Positions 1 through 8,045 of a stretch of 28,666 nt of DNA are shown in pieces. The stretch covers positions 1 to 28,666 of the forward strand of contig DHPU01000048.1 in the NCBI GenBank assembly GCA_002407935.1. Direction: 5' to 3'. This stretch comes from Peptococcaceae bacterium UBA5356. Lineage in GTDB: Bacteria > Bacillota > Peptococcia > DRI-13 > DTU073. The notes beneath the pieces were generated by a model, which searched no databases, was not told the origin of the DNA, and was given only the letters and a program-made list of their open reading frames with translations. A program made the translations under genes and the position numbers. Positions within the stretch are counted from its first letter, which is position 1. Each line of letters begins with the position of its first letter.

Positions 1-4
1 TAAT

Positions 5-30
5 GTGCAGGGTATTTTTTTGCCCTGCGC
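5..30. other. Stem-loop at the left edge
   Basis: GTGCAGGG (5-12) pairs with CCCTGCGC (23-30), with one T-G wobble, around a T-rich loop. No T-run follows the right arm, so it is not a convincing intrinsic terminator on the plus strand. It may be the end of an upstream transcription unit outside the window or a chance structure. Confidence 0.3.
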
Positions 31-74
31 CGTTACACGGTAGTGTTAAAAATAATTTGCAGCATCTCCATAAT

Positions 75-107
75 ATGACAGAATTTGGAGAATTAATATT
101 GTATAAT
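75..107 (+). promoter_or_regulatory. Candidate spoIIG promoter with long spacer
   Basis: A clear -10 (TATAAT, 102-107) lies 21 bases downstream of ATGACA (75-80). The spoIIG promoter of Bacillus subtilis is known for an over-long spacer of 22 bp and for needing phosphorylated Spo0A, so the geometry here is suggestive. No good Spo0A box (TGNCGAA) was found; the best windows match 5 of 7. A start near 114 would rule out translation from the ATG at 117. Confidence 0.4.
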
Positions 108-149
108 AAGTAAGTAATGGAAAGAGAAAAGTCCCCTAAGGTGGTAAAG

Positions 150-1124
150 ATGAATGAAAGCGGGGTTGTGCAGGTACAGGTTTATGTAGATATACTATTA
201 CTGGTTAATTTTGTGCTGGATTTTTTTATCTTATGGGCGACTGGAAAAATTGCCAATTTAGCAATCAAAAAAACTAGGATAATGCTGGGTGCACTTTGCG
301 GAGCCCTTTACTCTTTAGTCGTCTTTTTCCCCCAATGGCCTTTTTTTACTTCTGTCTTAGCGAAGCTGGTTTGTTCTGTGCTCATGGTTTGGTTAGCCTA
401 TCGACCATCCGGTTGGAGAAAAATGATTTGGGTATTGGTTTATATGTACATCCTCTCTTTTACGATGGGCGGAGCCGTTCTGGCGGCTGTTTTTTTGACA
501 GACTCGCAGCCTGGATATATACAGGCTTGGAATGGTGCCGCCATTTTATGGGGGATAGATTACTGTTGGTTGATGATGGGGCTTGTGGTGGTGTTCCTGC
601 TTGTTTATGGTGGTTTTAATTGTTTAAGAAAGAACTGGCTGCAACAGAGTTTATTTAATGATCTTACGATTTATATGGGGAAACAGGCGGTTATGGTACG
701 GGCACTTTTGGATACGGGAAATCAGTTAATAGATCCTACTACCCAAAAGCCGGTGATTGTGGTGGAAACAACGGCTCTAAAAAAGGTGATACCGGAGGAA
801 CTCTTTCAGGAAATATCTCAGGGGAGTTTCTGCGAACAGGCGTTGTTGCTGCTGCTAAAGGAGGAGTGGGTTACTCGGTTATCTTTGATTCCCTTTAATT
901 CCGTAGGGAAAGCGCATGGGCTGATGGTGGGGTTACGGCCGGATAAGGTGATTATTCAAAATGGGCGGAAGAGTATTACTACGAGTGAGGTCGTTTTAGG
1001 ACTAGTAAACAGAACATTATCAAGCAGCGGGCAGTATAGGGCACTTTTACATCCGCAAATTTTAGCAGATCGTCATTCGGAGATAAAAATAATGATGGAT
1101 GGAGAGGGAAGGTTAAAATGTTGA
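150..1124 (+). CDS. spoIIGA: SpoIIGA, sporulation sigma-E factor-processing peptidase
   Basis: A membrane-embedded aspartic protease that removes the pro-sequence of SigE in the mother cell after signalling from the forespore. The N-terminal half is a series of hydrophobic membrane segments beginning with the family-typical VYVDILLLVNFVLDFF. The C-terminal half holds the aspartyl-protease motif LLDTGNQL with the catalytic Asp at about residue 188. Length is 324 residues, close to the 309 of the Bacillus protein. I chose the ATG at 150 because AAGGTGG lies 5 bases upstream and the likely promoter -10 at 102-107 excludes the in-frame ATG at 117; a GTG at 168 is also possible. The 3' end overlaps sigE by 7 bases, the usual protease-substrate arrangement. 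Confidence 0.92.
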   Translation: MNESGVVQVQVYVDILLLVNFVLDFFILWATGKIANLAIKKTRIMLGALCGALYSLVVFFPQWPFFTSVLAKLVCSVLMVWLAYRPSGWRKMIWVLVYMYILSFTMGGAVLAAVFLTDSQPGYIQAWNGAAILWGIDYCWLMMGLVVVFLLVYGGFNCLRKNWLQQSLFNDLTIYMGKQAVMVRALLDTGNQLIDPTTQKPVIVVETTALKKVIPEELFQEISQGSFCEQALLLLLKEEWVTRLSLIPFNSVGKAHGLMVGLRPDKVIIQNGRKSITTSEVVLGLVNRTLSSSGQYRALLHPQILADRHSEIKIMMDGEGRLKC

Positions 1125-1852
1125 GAAGGAAAAACTCTTTATTAGAACAAGTAAAGATCAAAAGCATCATTGCCAAAATCTTACAAAGGCTAGGTCTTAA
1201 TGAGGATATCTTTTATGTGGGCAGTAGTGAAGCGTTGCCTCCCCCCCTCACTATTGATGAAGAAATCCATCTTTTACAGTGCTTAGAAAAGGGGGAGCAA
1301 GCAGTAAAAGGGACTCTCATTGAGCGAAATTTACGGTTGGTAGTCTATATTGCCAGGAAATTTGAAAACACGGGGGTGGGGATCGAGGATTTAGTCTCAA
1401 TCGGGACAATTGGCTTGATTAAGGCCGTAAACACTTTTGATCCGGCGAAAAAAATTAAGCTGGCTACCTATGCTTCCCGCTGTATTGAAAATGAGATTTT
1501 GATGCATTTGAGACGAAGTCACAAAATTAGGTCGGAGGTTTCTTTTGATGAACCATTAAATATTGATTTGGATGGAAATGAATTACTTCTTTCCGACGTA
1601 ATGGGGACAGAGAATGATATTATTTATAAAGCATTAGAGGAAGAGGTAGATAAAAAACTATTACTGCAGGCGATGAATAAGCTTACCAGCCGTGAAAGAG
1701 AAATTATGGATTTAAGGTTTGGCTTAAAAGATGAAAAAGAAAGAACGCAGAAGGAAGTAGCTGATTTGTTGGGTATTTCCCAGTCCTACATTTCCCGTTT
1801 GGAGAAAAGGATTATTAAGAGATTGCGCAAGGAAATACAACGCTTGGAATAA
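1118..1852 (+). CDS. sigE: RNA polymerase sporulation sigma factor SigE (pro-sigma-E)
   Basis: Early mother-cell sigma factor, made as an inactive precursor and processed by SpoIIGA. The first ~31 residues are a basic, amphipathic pro-region; the mature protein should begin near YVGSSEALPPPL, which matches the Bacillus processing junction region. Region 2 (RNLRLVVYIARKFENTG, then GTIGLIKAVNTF) and the region 4 helix-turn-helix (EVADLLGISQSYISRLEKR) are intact, and length (244 residues) is normal. The start codon overlaps the end of spoIIGA, with the purine-rich GAGAGGGAAGG just upstream, suggesting translational coupling. No terminator was seen directly after the gene. Confidence 0.97.
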   Translation: MLRRKNSLLEQVKIKSIIAKILQRLGLNEDIFYVGSSEALPPPLTIDEEIHLLQCLEKGEQAVKGTLIERNLRLVVYIARKFENTGVGIEDLVSIGTIGLIKAVNTFDPAKKIKLATYASRCIENEILMHLRRSHKIRSEVSFDEPLNIDLDGNELLLSDVMGTENDIIYKALEEEVDKKLLLQAMNKLTSREREIMDLRFGLKDEKERTQKEVADLLGISQSYISRLEKRIIKRLRKEIQRLE

Positions 1853-1868
1853 ATATACAAAATCATTA

Positions 1869-1897
1869 TTGAATCCATGCTTTCATTCTGTTAGAAT
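1869..1897 (+). promoter_or_regulatory. Sigma-A-type promoter for the GNAT gene
   Basis: TTGAAT (1869-1874), a 17-base spacer, then TAGAAT (1892-1897) preceded by TG in the extended -10 position. It lies 52 bases ahead of the acetyltransferase start, so this gene is probably transcribed on its own rather than only by read-through from sigE. Confidence 0.5.
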
Positions 1898-1948
1898 ATA
1901 ATTATTATAAACAAAGCAAGATACGAGGCAACAAGGAGTGAAGACTAA

Positions 1949-2404
1949 ATGGAGATAAGAAAAGCCAAGCTTGGTGATGTAGAGGAAATGTATGAGTTAG
2001 TGAATAAATATGCAGGAAAAGGATTGATGCTCTCGCGCTCGCGCAGCATGCTTTATGAAACCTTACGGGATTTTATTGTCGTAGAAATTGATAGACAGGT
2101 TGTAGGAACGGGGGCTTTGCATCTTATGTGGCTTGATTTGGCAGAAATTCGCGCCCTGGCGGTGAAGGATAATTATACTCGTCAGGGGATCGGTAAAAAA
2201 ATGGTAGAGTTTTTTCTGGAGGAAGCAAAAGAAATGAGGATCCCCAGTGTCTTTACCCTTACTTACCAGCCCGGTTTTTTTGCCAAGCTGGGATTTACGG
2301 TTGTGGAGAAGGAAAAAATGCCGCAGAAATTTTGGAAGGATTGTATTAATTGCCCTAAATTCCCCAATTGTGATGAGGTTTGTATGGAATACAGAGTTAA
2401 ATGA
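1949..2404 (+). CDS. GNAT N-acetyltransferase, short ArgA-like form with a C-terminal cysteine cluster
   Basis: A single-domain GNAT acetyltransferase of 151 residues. The acetyl-CoA binding region is visible as EIRALAVKDNYTRQGIGKKM (about residues 67-86), with the R/Q-x-x-G-x-G/K signature. It resembles the short stand-alone N-acetylglutamate synthase-like proteins of clostridia and actinobacteria, which would place it in arginine biosynthesis, but substrate cannot be read from sequence. The last 20 or so residues contain CINCPKFPNCDEVCM, four cysteines that could bind a metal. It has its own promoter and a terminator, and sits as an insertion between sigE and sigG. RBS AAGGAG lies ahead of the ATG. 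Confidence 0.85.
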   Translation: MEIRKAKLGDVEEMYELVNKYAGKGLMLSRSRSMLYETLRDFIVVEIDRQVVGTGALHLMWLDLAEIRALAVKDNYTRQGIGKKMVEFFLEEAKEMRIPSVFTLTYQPGFFAKLGFTVVEKEKMPQKFWKDCINCPKFPNCDEVCMEYRVK

Positions 2405-2493
2405 AGTTCGTACACCCTCCAACAGTACCTTGGCTAAAGATGAGCGTAAATAAGTGGGATTAATTTTTAAAAAAAGAGCAGGAATTTCAGTGA

Positions 2494-2517
2494 CCCCTCC
2501 GGAGGGGCCCTTTTTTT
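2494..2517 (+). terminator. Intrinsic terminator after the GNAT gene
   Basis: CCCCTCCGGAGGGG (2494-2507) forms a very GC-rich hairpin, followed by CCC and seven T's. It separates the acetyltransferase unit from sigG. Confidence 0.78.
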
Positions 2518-2574
2518 GTTGCTAAACATTTGTTTTTAAAATAACGGAGTCTCCAACTGCCAGGATTTTAAACG

Positions 2575-2604
2575 GTATATTTGCATTTTATCACGGTAAT
2601 AATG
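2575..2604 (+). promoter_or_regulatory. Sigma-F/sigma-G promoter of sigG
   Basis: GTATA (2575-2579), exactly 15 bases, then GGTAATAATG (2595-2604). This fits the published sigma-F consensus GYWTA-N15-GGNRANAMTR at every defined position. In Bacillus, sigG is transcribed by sigma-F in the forespore and then by sigma-G itself, so the site agrees with known regulation. Confidence 0.82.
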
Positions 2605-2646
2605 ATGTTAAGTTGTTTAAATTTCCTGGGAGGGTTAAAAAAATTG

Positions 2647-3417
2647 ATGATTAACAAGGTCGAAATTTGTGGTGTTAATACTTCTAAGTTACCAGTTTTA
2701 AAAAATGTCGTGATGCGTGAGTTGTTCAAACAAATGCAACAAGGTGATTTTACGGCCCGGGAAAAATTAATTAATGGGAACCTGCGCCTAGTTTTAAGTG
2801 TTATTCAACGTTTTACTAATCGGGGAGAATACGTGGATGATCTATTTCAGGTGGGTTGTATCGGCTTGATGAAGGCCATTGATAATTTTGATTTAGGCCA
2901 GAACGTTAAATTCTCTACTTATGCTGTGCCGATGATTATTGGGGAGATTAGAAGATATTTACGTGACAATAATTCGATCCGGGTAAGCCGTTCTTTGCGG
3001 GATATTGCCTATAAGGCTTTGCAGGTACGGGACAATTTGGTGAATAAAAATGCCCGGGAACCTTCTATTAATGAAATTGCCAGTGAATTAAATGTTCCTC
3101 GGGAGGAAGTTGTCTTTGCTTTGGATGCAATTCAAGAGCCGGTTTCTTTATTTGAACCTATTTACCATGATGGTGGTGACCCTATTTTTGTCATGGATCA
3201 GGTGGGAGACGAGAAAAATATCGATGTCAATTGGCTGGAGACCATTACGGTCAAGGAAGCCATGAGTAGACTCAATAACCGGGAAAGGCATATTTTGACA
3301 TTGCGTTTTTTTGAAGGCAAAACGCAGATGGAGGTTGCTGAGGAAATTGGGATCTCACAGGCACAGGTATCCCGTTTGGAAAAGGCCGCTTTAAATCATA
3401 TGCGGAAATATGTTTAA
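2647..3417 (+). CDS. sigG: RNA polymerase sporulation sigma factor SigG
   Basis: Late forespore sigma factor. The N-terminus NKVEICGVNTSKLPVLKN is the diagnostic SigG segment, involved in anti-sigma control by SpoIIAB and CsfB in Bacillus. Region 2 (LVLSVIQRFTNRGEYVDDLF and GLMKAIDNFDLGQNVKFSTY), region 3, and the region 4 helix-turn-helix (EEIGISQAQVSRLEKAA) are intact; 256 residues is typical. I start at the ATG at 2647; an adjacent in-frame TTG at 2644 is better spaced (9 bases) from GGGAGGG at 2628-2634 and could be the true start, adding one residue. The gene is under its own sigma-F/G-type promoter. Confidence 0.97.
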   Translation: MINKVEICGVNTSKLPVLKNVVMRELFKQMQQGDFTAREKLINGNLRLVLSVIQRFTNRGEYVDDLFQVGCIGLMKAIDNFDLGQNVKFSTYAVPMIIGEIRRYLRDNNSIRVSRSLRDIAYKALQVRDNLVNKNAREPSINEIASELNVPREEVVFALDAIQEPVSLFEPIYHDGGDPIFVMDQVGDEKNIDVNWLETITVKEAMSRLNNRERHILTLRFFEGKTQMEVAEEIGISQAQVSRLEKAALNHMRKYV

Positions 3418-3499
3418 GCAAAAAATATTTATGAATGAAGAGAAGAGGATGTTCATATAGATATATTATTGGGAGGAAGAAGAGGAGGGTTAGGGAGAA

Positions 3500-3757
3500 A
3501 TGTTGCTTAAAATTTCCGATTTACGGGATCGGGAAATAATTAATATAAATGATGGACGGCGTTTAGGGCCAATTAAAGATATTGAACTGGATTTGGAAAA
3601 AGGGAAGATCCAGGCTTTGGTTTTGTCTGGTTATGATGAAGGAAGAATATTAAATATCTTCGGTAAAAATGATGAATTAGTTATTCCTTGGGAAAACATT
3701 CGGCGTATTGGGGTTGATGCGATCTTAGTTGAGCTTCCCGGGCATAGGCAGACCTAG
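3500..3757 (+). CDS. ylmC: YlmC/YmxH family PRC-barrel protein
   Basis: An 85-residue single PRC-barrel domain: KISDLRDREIININDGRRLG near the N-terminus, then LDLEKGKIQALVLSG and VIPWENIRRIGVDAILVEL. Members of the YlmC/YmxH family are annotated as sporulation proteins, and one sits next to sigG in many spore formers; the biochemical role is not known. RBS GGGAG lies 7 bases upstream of the ATG in a purine-rich leader. It begins 82 bases after sigG with no terminator between, so it may be carried on the sigG transcript. Confidence 0.87.
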   Translation: MLLKISDLRDREIININDGRRLGPIKDIELDLEKGKIQALVLSGYDEGRILNIFGKNDELVIPWENIRRIGVDAILVELPGHRQT

Positions 3758-3779
3758 CAAAAAAGAAACGATAGTCCCA

Positions 3780-3831
3780 TTGACAACTCTACATATAGTG
3801 ATTAAAATTTATATGTAACACTAAATGTGGG
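3780..3831 (+). promoter_or_regulatory. nrdR promoter with two NrdR-box-like operators
   Basis: Sigma-A-type promoter TTGACA (3780-3785), 17 bases, TAAAAT (3803-3808). ACTCTACATATAGT (3786-3799) matches the NrdR-box consensus ACACWATATMTWGT at 12 of 14 positions and fills the spacer. A weaker second box, ACACTAAATGTGGG (3818-3831, 10 of 14), starts 32 bp later, the three-helical-turn separation typical of NrdR box pairs. The layout predicts autorepression of the nrdR-nrdD-nrdG transcript. Confidence 0.72.
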
Positions 3832-3865
3832 AAAATGAGCTGTTCTGGAAAGGCGGTTTGATGGT

Positions 3866-4324
3866 ATGCGCTGTCCTTACTGTGGACAAGGAGATTCCAG
3901 AGTATTGGAAACCAGACTTGTTGATGACGGTTTTTCGATTCGGCGACGGAGGGAATGTTCCGGTTGTCAGAATAGGTTTACTACTTATGAAAAAAGAGAT
4001 GATTTACCTTTGGTGGTGATAAAAAAGGATGGCAGCAGGGAGAATTTTGATCAACATAAAATTTTTAACGGATTATTGAAAGCCTGTGAAAAACGATCGA
4101 TCCCGTTAGAAAAATTAGAAGCGGTTGTAGCAGAGATCGAGAGAAAACTAAAAAATGATTCTTTAAAGCGGGAAGTATCTACGGCTGAAATTGGAGAAAT
4201 GATAATGGAGCGGCTGAAAGAAATTGATGAGGTAGCGTATGTGCGTTTTGCTAGTGTTTATAGAGAGTTTAAGGATATAAGCACGTTTATTCAGGAGATT
4301 GAAAGGTTGCAGGAGAAAAAGTAA
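3866..4324 (+). CDS. nrdR: Transcriptional repressor NrdR
   Basis: Nucleotide-sensing repressor of ribonucleotide reductase genes. The N-terminal zinc ribbon has paired CPYC (residues 3-6) and CSGC, with the conserved RRRREC and NRFTTYE segments. An ATP-cone domain follows from about residue 48 (VVIKKDGSRENFDQHKI) to about 138 (VRFASVYREFKD). Length (152 residues) is standard. The start is supported by GGAAAGGCGG just upstream and by the MRCPYCG N-terminus shared by the family. It directly precedes nrdD, its expected target, and its promoter carries NrdR-box-like sites. Confidence 0.97.
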   Translation: MRCPYCGQGDSRVLETRLVDDGFSIRRRRECSGCQNRFTTYEKRDDLPLVVIKKDGSRENFDQHKIFNGLLKACEKRSIPLEKLEAVVAEIERKLKNDSLKREVSTAEIGEMIMERLKEIDEVAYVRFASVYREFKDISTFIQEIERLQEKK

Positions 4325-4348
4325 GAGAAGAGACAGGAGGGGCTGGAT

Positions 4349-6469
4349 GTGTTTGCACAGATTAAGAAGAGGGATGACAGAGTTGTATCGTTTGATCCCG
4401 GTAAAATCACGGAAGCTATTTTTGCTGCAGCTAAAGCAGTAGGTGGTGAGGATAGACAGACGGCCATGGAATTGACGATTGAAGTGATGAATTTACTGAA
4501 GCAAGAGGAGCGTAGTAGCGAAGCTTTTAGTGTAGAAGAAGTGCAGGATGCGGTAGAAAAAGTGTTGATTGAGACGGGACATGCCCGGACTGCTAAGGCC
4601 TATATTTTATATCGGGAAAAACGTTCACGGCTGAGGGAGGCTCGGACGGAATTAATGGATGCCGTGGCGGATATTGTGCGCGAAACTAACCGTGACAATG
4701 CTAATGTAGGGAACTCTCCTTCTGCCAAGATATTGCAGATTGCGGAGGCGGCCTCCAAAAACTATTATTTACGGCGTGTTATTCCGGAGGATGAAGCAAA
4801 GGCTCATTTGGAGGGAGACATTTACATACATGATTTAGGCTGGTATGGTAAAACCATGACTTGTCTGCAAATACCTTTGGACAAGCTGCTCGGAGAAGGG
4901 TTTAATAATGGGCATGGGTATATTAGATCGCCGAAAGGGATTAAGACGGCAGCCGCCTTGGCCGCCATTATTTTGCAGAGCAATCAGAATGATATGCATG
5001 GTGGACAATCCTTTGCTTATTTTGACCGGGATATGGTTCCTTATGTAGAGTTGGAGTATCAGCGGCAAAAGAAACGCTTGCAGGAGGTTATGGAGCAACT
5101 GGGTGTTTCAGTTGAGGCAGAGAAGCTCGAGAAGATGACGGCACAGCGTACGGAAGAAGAAGTATATCAGGGCATGGAAGGATTTGTCTATAACCTAAAT
5201 ACAATGCATTCGCGTGCGGGATCTCAGGTCCCCTTCTCCAGTATTAACCTGGGGACAGATATATCTTGGGCAGGTCGTATGGTGACCAAAAATTTTCTTT
5301 TAGCCTTTGAAAAAGGGTTGGGGAAGGGAGAGGCTCCCTTGTTTCCTAATGTAATATTTAAGATTAAGGATGGGGTTAATTACGAAGAAGATGATCCTAA
5401 TTATGATCTTTTTAAATTAAGCTTAAGAGTAGCCTGCAAACGGCTGCAACCTAATTTTTCTTATTTGGATGCCAGCTTTAATACGTCTTATCGGGAGGAA
5501 GAGGTCGCCTATATGGGTTGCCGGACGAGGGTGATTGCGAATGCCAATGGGCCAGCGGTTACTAATGGTCGCGGTAATTTATCTTTTACGACGATTAATC
5601 TGCCACGGTTAGGGATTGAGTCAGGGGGGGATCTTACGCTTTTCTGGCAGAAACTTGATCAGGTGTTGAGTTTGACGATCAAGCAACTGTTGACTCGTTA
5701 TAATCTTCAGAAGAAGCTTAAGGTTAAGGATTTCCCTTTTCTGATGGGTCAGAAGCTTTATCTGGACAGTGAAGGATTAAAGCCAAATGATCCGGTAGAA
5801 AAAGCGATTTGTCATGGCACCCTTAGTACCGGTTTTATTGGTTTAGCGGAATGTCTGGTGGCTTTAACTGGAAAACATCACGGGCAAAGTCCGGAGGCGC
5901 AGGCACTTGGTCTGGCTATTGTCAGTTATATGCGTCGCCGCTGTGATGATGCTACGAAAAAATATGGCTTGAATTTTACCTTGCTGGCAACGCCTGCCGA
6001 GCAATTAAGCGGTAAGTTTACAAAGATAGATCAGGAACGTTTCGGTTTACTGCCGGGGATTACCGATAGAGAATGGTACACAAATTCCTTTCATGTGCCG
6101 GTAGAATACGAGATTACAGCACTGGAGAAAATTGCGGTTGAAGGCCCTTATCATAAATATTGTAATGCCGGACATATTTCCTATGTGGAGCTTTCTTCTG
6201 CTCCTCATCATAATCTGGAGGCCTTTGAGGCTTTGATTCGAGCGATGTGTGAGGCGGACATGGGCTATTTTGCGGTGAATTTCCCTGTGGATATTTGTAT
6301 GAAATGTGGCTTTAATGGAGTGATTGATACGGAGACCTGTCCTAAGTGTCATGCTGAGGGACAGATTAGTAGGATTCGGCGTATTACGGGTTATCTTTCT
6401 ACTTTAGATTTGTTTAATGACAGCAAAAGGGCTGAGGAGAAGAACAGAAAGGTACATATGCACTTTTAA
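4349..6469 (+). CDS. nrdD: Anaerobic (class III) ribonucleoside-triphosphate reductase NrdD
   Basis: Glycyl-radical enzyme that reduces ribonucleoside triphosphates to deoxy forms, using formate as reductant in the well-studied examples. It has an N-terminal ATP-cone (about residues 3-95), a catalytic barrel, a C-terminal zinc ribbon (CMKCGFNGVIDTETCPKC), and the glycyl radical site RITGYLS with Gly about residue 681. Length is 706 residues, normal for the family. The start is GTG at 4349, with CAGGAGGGG about 7 bases upstream. It lies 24 bases after nrdR, so the two are probably co-transcribed. The enzyme is destroyed by oxygen, which supports an anaerobic host. Confidence 0.97.
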   Translation: MFAQIKKRDDRVVSFDPGKITEAIFAAAKAVGGEDRQTAMELTIEVMNLLKQEERSSEAFSVEEVQDAVEKVLIETGHARTAKAYILYREKRSRLREARTELMDAVADIVRETNRDNANVGNSPSAKILQIAEAASKNYYLRRVIPEDEAKAHLEGDIYIHDLGWYGKTMTCLQIPLDKLLGEGFNNGHGYIRSPKGIKTAAALAAIILQSNQNDMHGGQSFAYFDRDMVPYVELEYQRQKKRLQEVMEQLGVSVEAEKLEKMTAQRTEEEVYQGMEGFVYNLNTMHSRAGSQVPFSSINLGTDISWAGRMVTKNFLLAFEKGLGKGEAPLFPNVIFKIKDGVNYEEDDPNYDLFKLSLRVACKRLQPNFSYLDASFNTSYREEEVAYMGCRTRVIANANGPAVTNGRGNLSFTTINLPRLGIESGGDLTLFWQKLDQVLSLTIKQLLTRYNLQKKLKVKDFPFLMGQKLYLDSEGLKPNDPVEKAICHGTLSTGFIGLAECLVALTGKHHGQSPEAQALGLAIVSYMRRRCDDATKKYGLNFTLLATPAEQLSGKFTKIDQERFGLLPGITDREWYTNSFHVPVEYEITALEKIAVEGPYHKYCNAGHISYVELSSAPHHNLEAFEALIRAMCEADMGYFAVNFPVDICMKCGFNGVIDTETCPKCHAEGQISRIRRITGYLSTLDLFNDSKRAEEKNRKVHMHF

Positions 6470-6631
6470 CTGTTAAATTCACTTCGGACAGGTGTTTTCA
6501 TGGTTTGTTTATTTTATAAGAAAGAATAGGGGGGGTTCACTGCTTTTTATTGGACAGGACGTTGTGCGGTAGCATCGTTAGTGCTCTTTTTAATCAGCAG
6601 TTTAATTGATTTGTAAGGACGGGGGAAAGGT

Positions 6632-7126
6632 ATGATTAAATATGCAGGCATAATTGGCGATTCAGTAGTGGATGGAGCAGGAATCAGATTAGTTACCTTT
6701 TTGCAGGGATGTCCGAGGCACTGTACAGGGTGTCATAATCCGGCTTTAATTCCGAATCATGATGGTATAGATATGGCGGAAAAAGATTTTGTCAAGCTGC
6801 TCTTAAAAAAAATAACCCCGCAACATGCCGGGATTACTTTTAGTGGCGGAGATCCGTTGATGCAGGCAGATGCTTTGTTTGATGTTCTTGCGCTTCTGCG
6901 AAGGAAGAGACCTGAGCTCAACGTCTGGGTGTATACCGGGTATAACTTTGAGGAAGTAAGAAATTTGCCTGCCATGGGACTTATTGATGTTTTGGTTGAT
7001 GGCTCTTTTATAGAGGAGAAAAAGGATCTGGGGCTGGCTTTTCGCGGTTCTTCCAATCAACGAATTATTGATGTGCCTAAATCATTGGTAAATGGGGGAA
7101 CTGTGGTAGAAATGAAGATGGAATGA
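6632..7126 (+). CDS. nrdG: Anaerobic ribonucleotide reductase activating protein NrdG
   Basis: Radical S-adenosylmethionine enzyme that puts the glycyl radical on NrdD. The CxxxCxxC iron-sulfur motif is CPRHCTGC, with Cys 27, 31 and 34, followed by HNP as usual; ITFSGGDPLMQ is the SAM-binding GGDP motif. The protein is 164 residues. The 162-base gap after nrdD holds no recognisable gene or terminator, so it is probably in the same transcript. A purine-rich AAGGACGGGGGAAAGG precedes the ATG. A strong hairpin terminator follows. Confidence 0.95.
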   Translation: MIKYAGIIGDSVVDGAGIRLVTFLQGCPRHCTGCHNPALIPNHDGIDMAEKDFVKLLLKKITPQHAGITFSGGDPLMQADALFDVLALLRRKRPELNVWVYTGYNFEEVRNLPAMGLIDVLVDGSFIEEKKDLGLAFRGSSNQRIIDVPKSLVNGGTVVEMKME

Positions 7127-7218
7127 CACCTTAAATCTTCTTTTTAGCAAGAATGGCGATAATCTTGTGATAAATGTGAATGGTTCAGCATTGGGTTAAA
7201 GAGACAGCTTAATTAAAC

Positions 7219-7269
7219 AAAAGCAAAAGATAAAGAGGGATGTTTCATCCCTCTTTATCTTTTGCTTTT
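7219..7269. terminator. Bidirectional intrinsic terminator
   Basis: A 24-bp perfect stem (7219-7242 with 7246-7269, loop TTT) with A-rich left and T-rich right flanks. It lies between nrdG on the plus strand and the converging cysteine-rich gene on the minus strand, and should stop transcription in both directions. Confidence 0.9.
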
Positions 7270-7307
7270 TTCATCATGGACAGGTCGCCTTATCTGCTTT
7301 AATTAAA

Positions 7308-7907
7308 CTAAAAACATTGTGCTGGCGGAGTGGGCGGACAAACTCCCGGCAGAGTGATACAGGGTGCAGGAACACAGAAACCATAGCTGGGGACAAGCAG
7401 TTGGACTTCCAGAATGCATTTAATTACCACACATACCTGTAGTGTACAGGTAACAGTAATAGAGCTGCTGTTAACTCCGGTGATTACACAGCTGCAGAAA
7501 ACAACCGAGCTTTCCGAGCAGTCAGGAGATACTCCTGGTGGGCAGCAGAGCGTAGCAGTTTTGGTAAAGGTAAAGGTGCGGTCAACTGTTTCGGTTGGAT
7601 CATTTGGATTGGTGAGGGTCACAGGAACGGAAATCAGAACGGTTACAGTGAAAAATCCGCCGCCGGCATCAACGCGGGAAATTTCCGAACAGGTGATTTC
7701 ACCGTTTTGACTGCAGGAAATAATATCTCCTTCGTAGAAAGAGTCTGGTGTAAAATCGGTAATGGTAGTATCTCTGGCAAAATCATGAATTTGAAAGCAA
7801 CTATCATATACTTTATCTACAACAATACACTCTATTCTGGTCGGAGGCGGACAGCCTTCCGGCGGACAGACACCAGGTGTTACTTGGCAAACTTTAGCTT
7901 CTGACAT
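7308..7907 (-). CDS. Cysteine-rich hypothetical protein, possible spore coat/exosporium protein
   Basis: A 199-residue protein with many cysteines, often paired (CC, CSC) or in proline contexts (GVCPPEGCPPPTRIEC near the N-terminus, GVCPPTPPAQCF at the C-terminus). VDKVYDSCFQIHDF (about residues 30-43) resembles a segment seen in cysteine-rich spore-surface proteins of clostridia; that is a weak family clue from memory. The middle is beta-rich and threonine/valine-rich. No signal peptide or membrane segment is visible, which fits an intracellularly assembled structure such as a spore coat. A strong RBS (AAAAAAGGAGG) precedes the ATG. The first and last blocks share a GVCPP motif. Function is not established. 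Confidence 0.75.
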   Translation of the reverse strand: MSEAKVCQVTPGVCPPEGCPPPTRIECIVVDKVYDSCFQIHDFARDTTITDFTPDSFYEGDIISCSQNGEITCSEISRVDAGGGFFTVTVLISVPVTLTNPNDPTETVDRTFTFTKTATLCCPPGVSPDCSESSVVFCSCVITGVNSSSITVTCTLQVCVVIKCILEVQLLVPSYGFCVPAPCITLPGVCPPTPPAQCF

Positions 7908-8045
7908 TATATTTCCTCCTTTTTTCTCATAATTATGTCTGCTTTATTTTATTAGACATGACAGCTAATTGTGACTGTTTCTGAAAGGAAAAGTTATTTT
8001 AGAGAAGATGGCGATAAGACCTTCCAGGTCTTAATTGCAGTGTTT

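Noticed and set aside
117..149. Earlier ATG start for spoIIGA at 117
   Set aside because: It lies about 10 bases after a strong -10 hexamer and has no ribosome binding site; homologues begin nearer VYVDILLL.
4835..5098. Open frames on the minus strand inside nrdD and similar shadow frames elsewhere
   Set aside because: They lack ribosome binding sites and known motifs and lie antisense to strongly supported genes.
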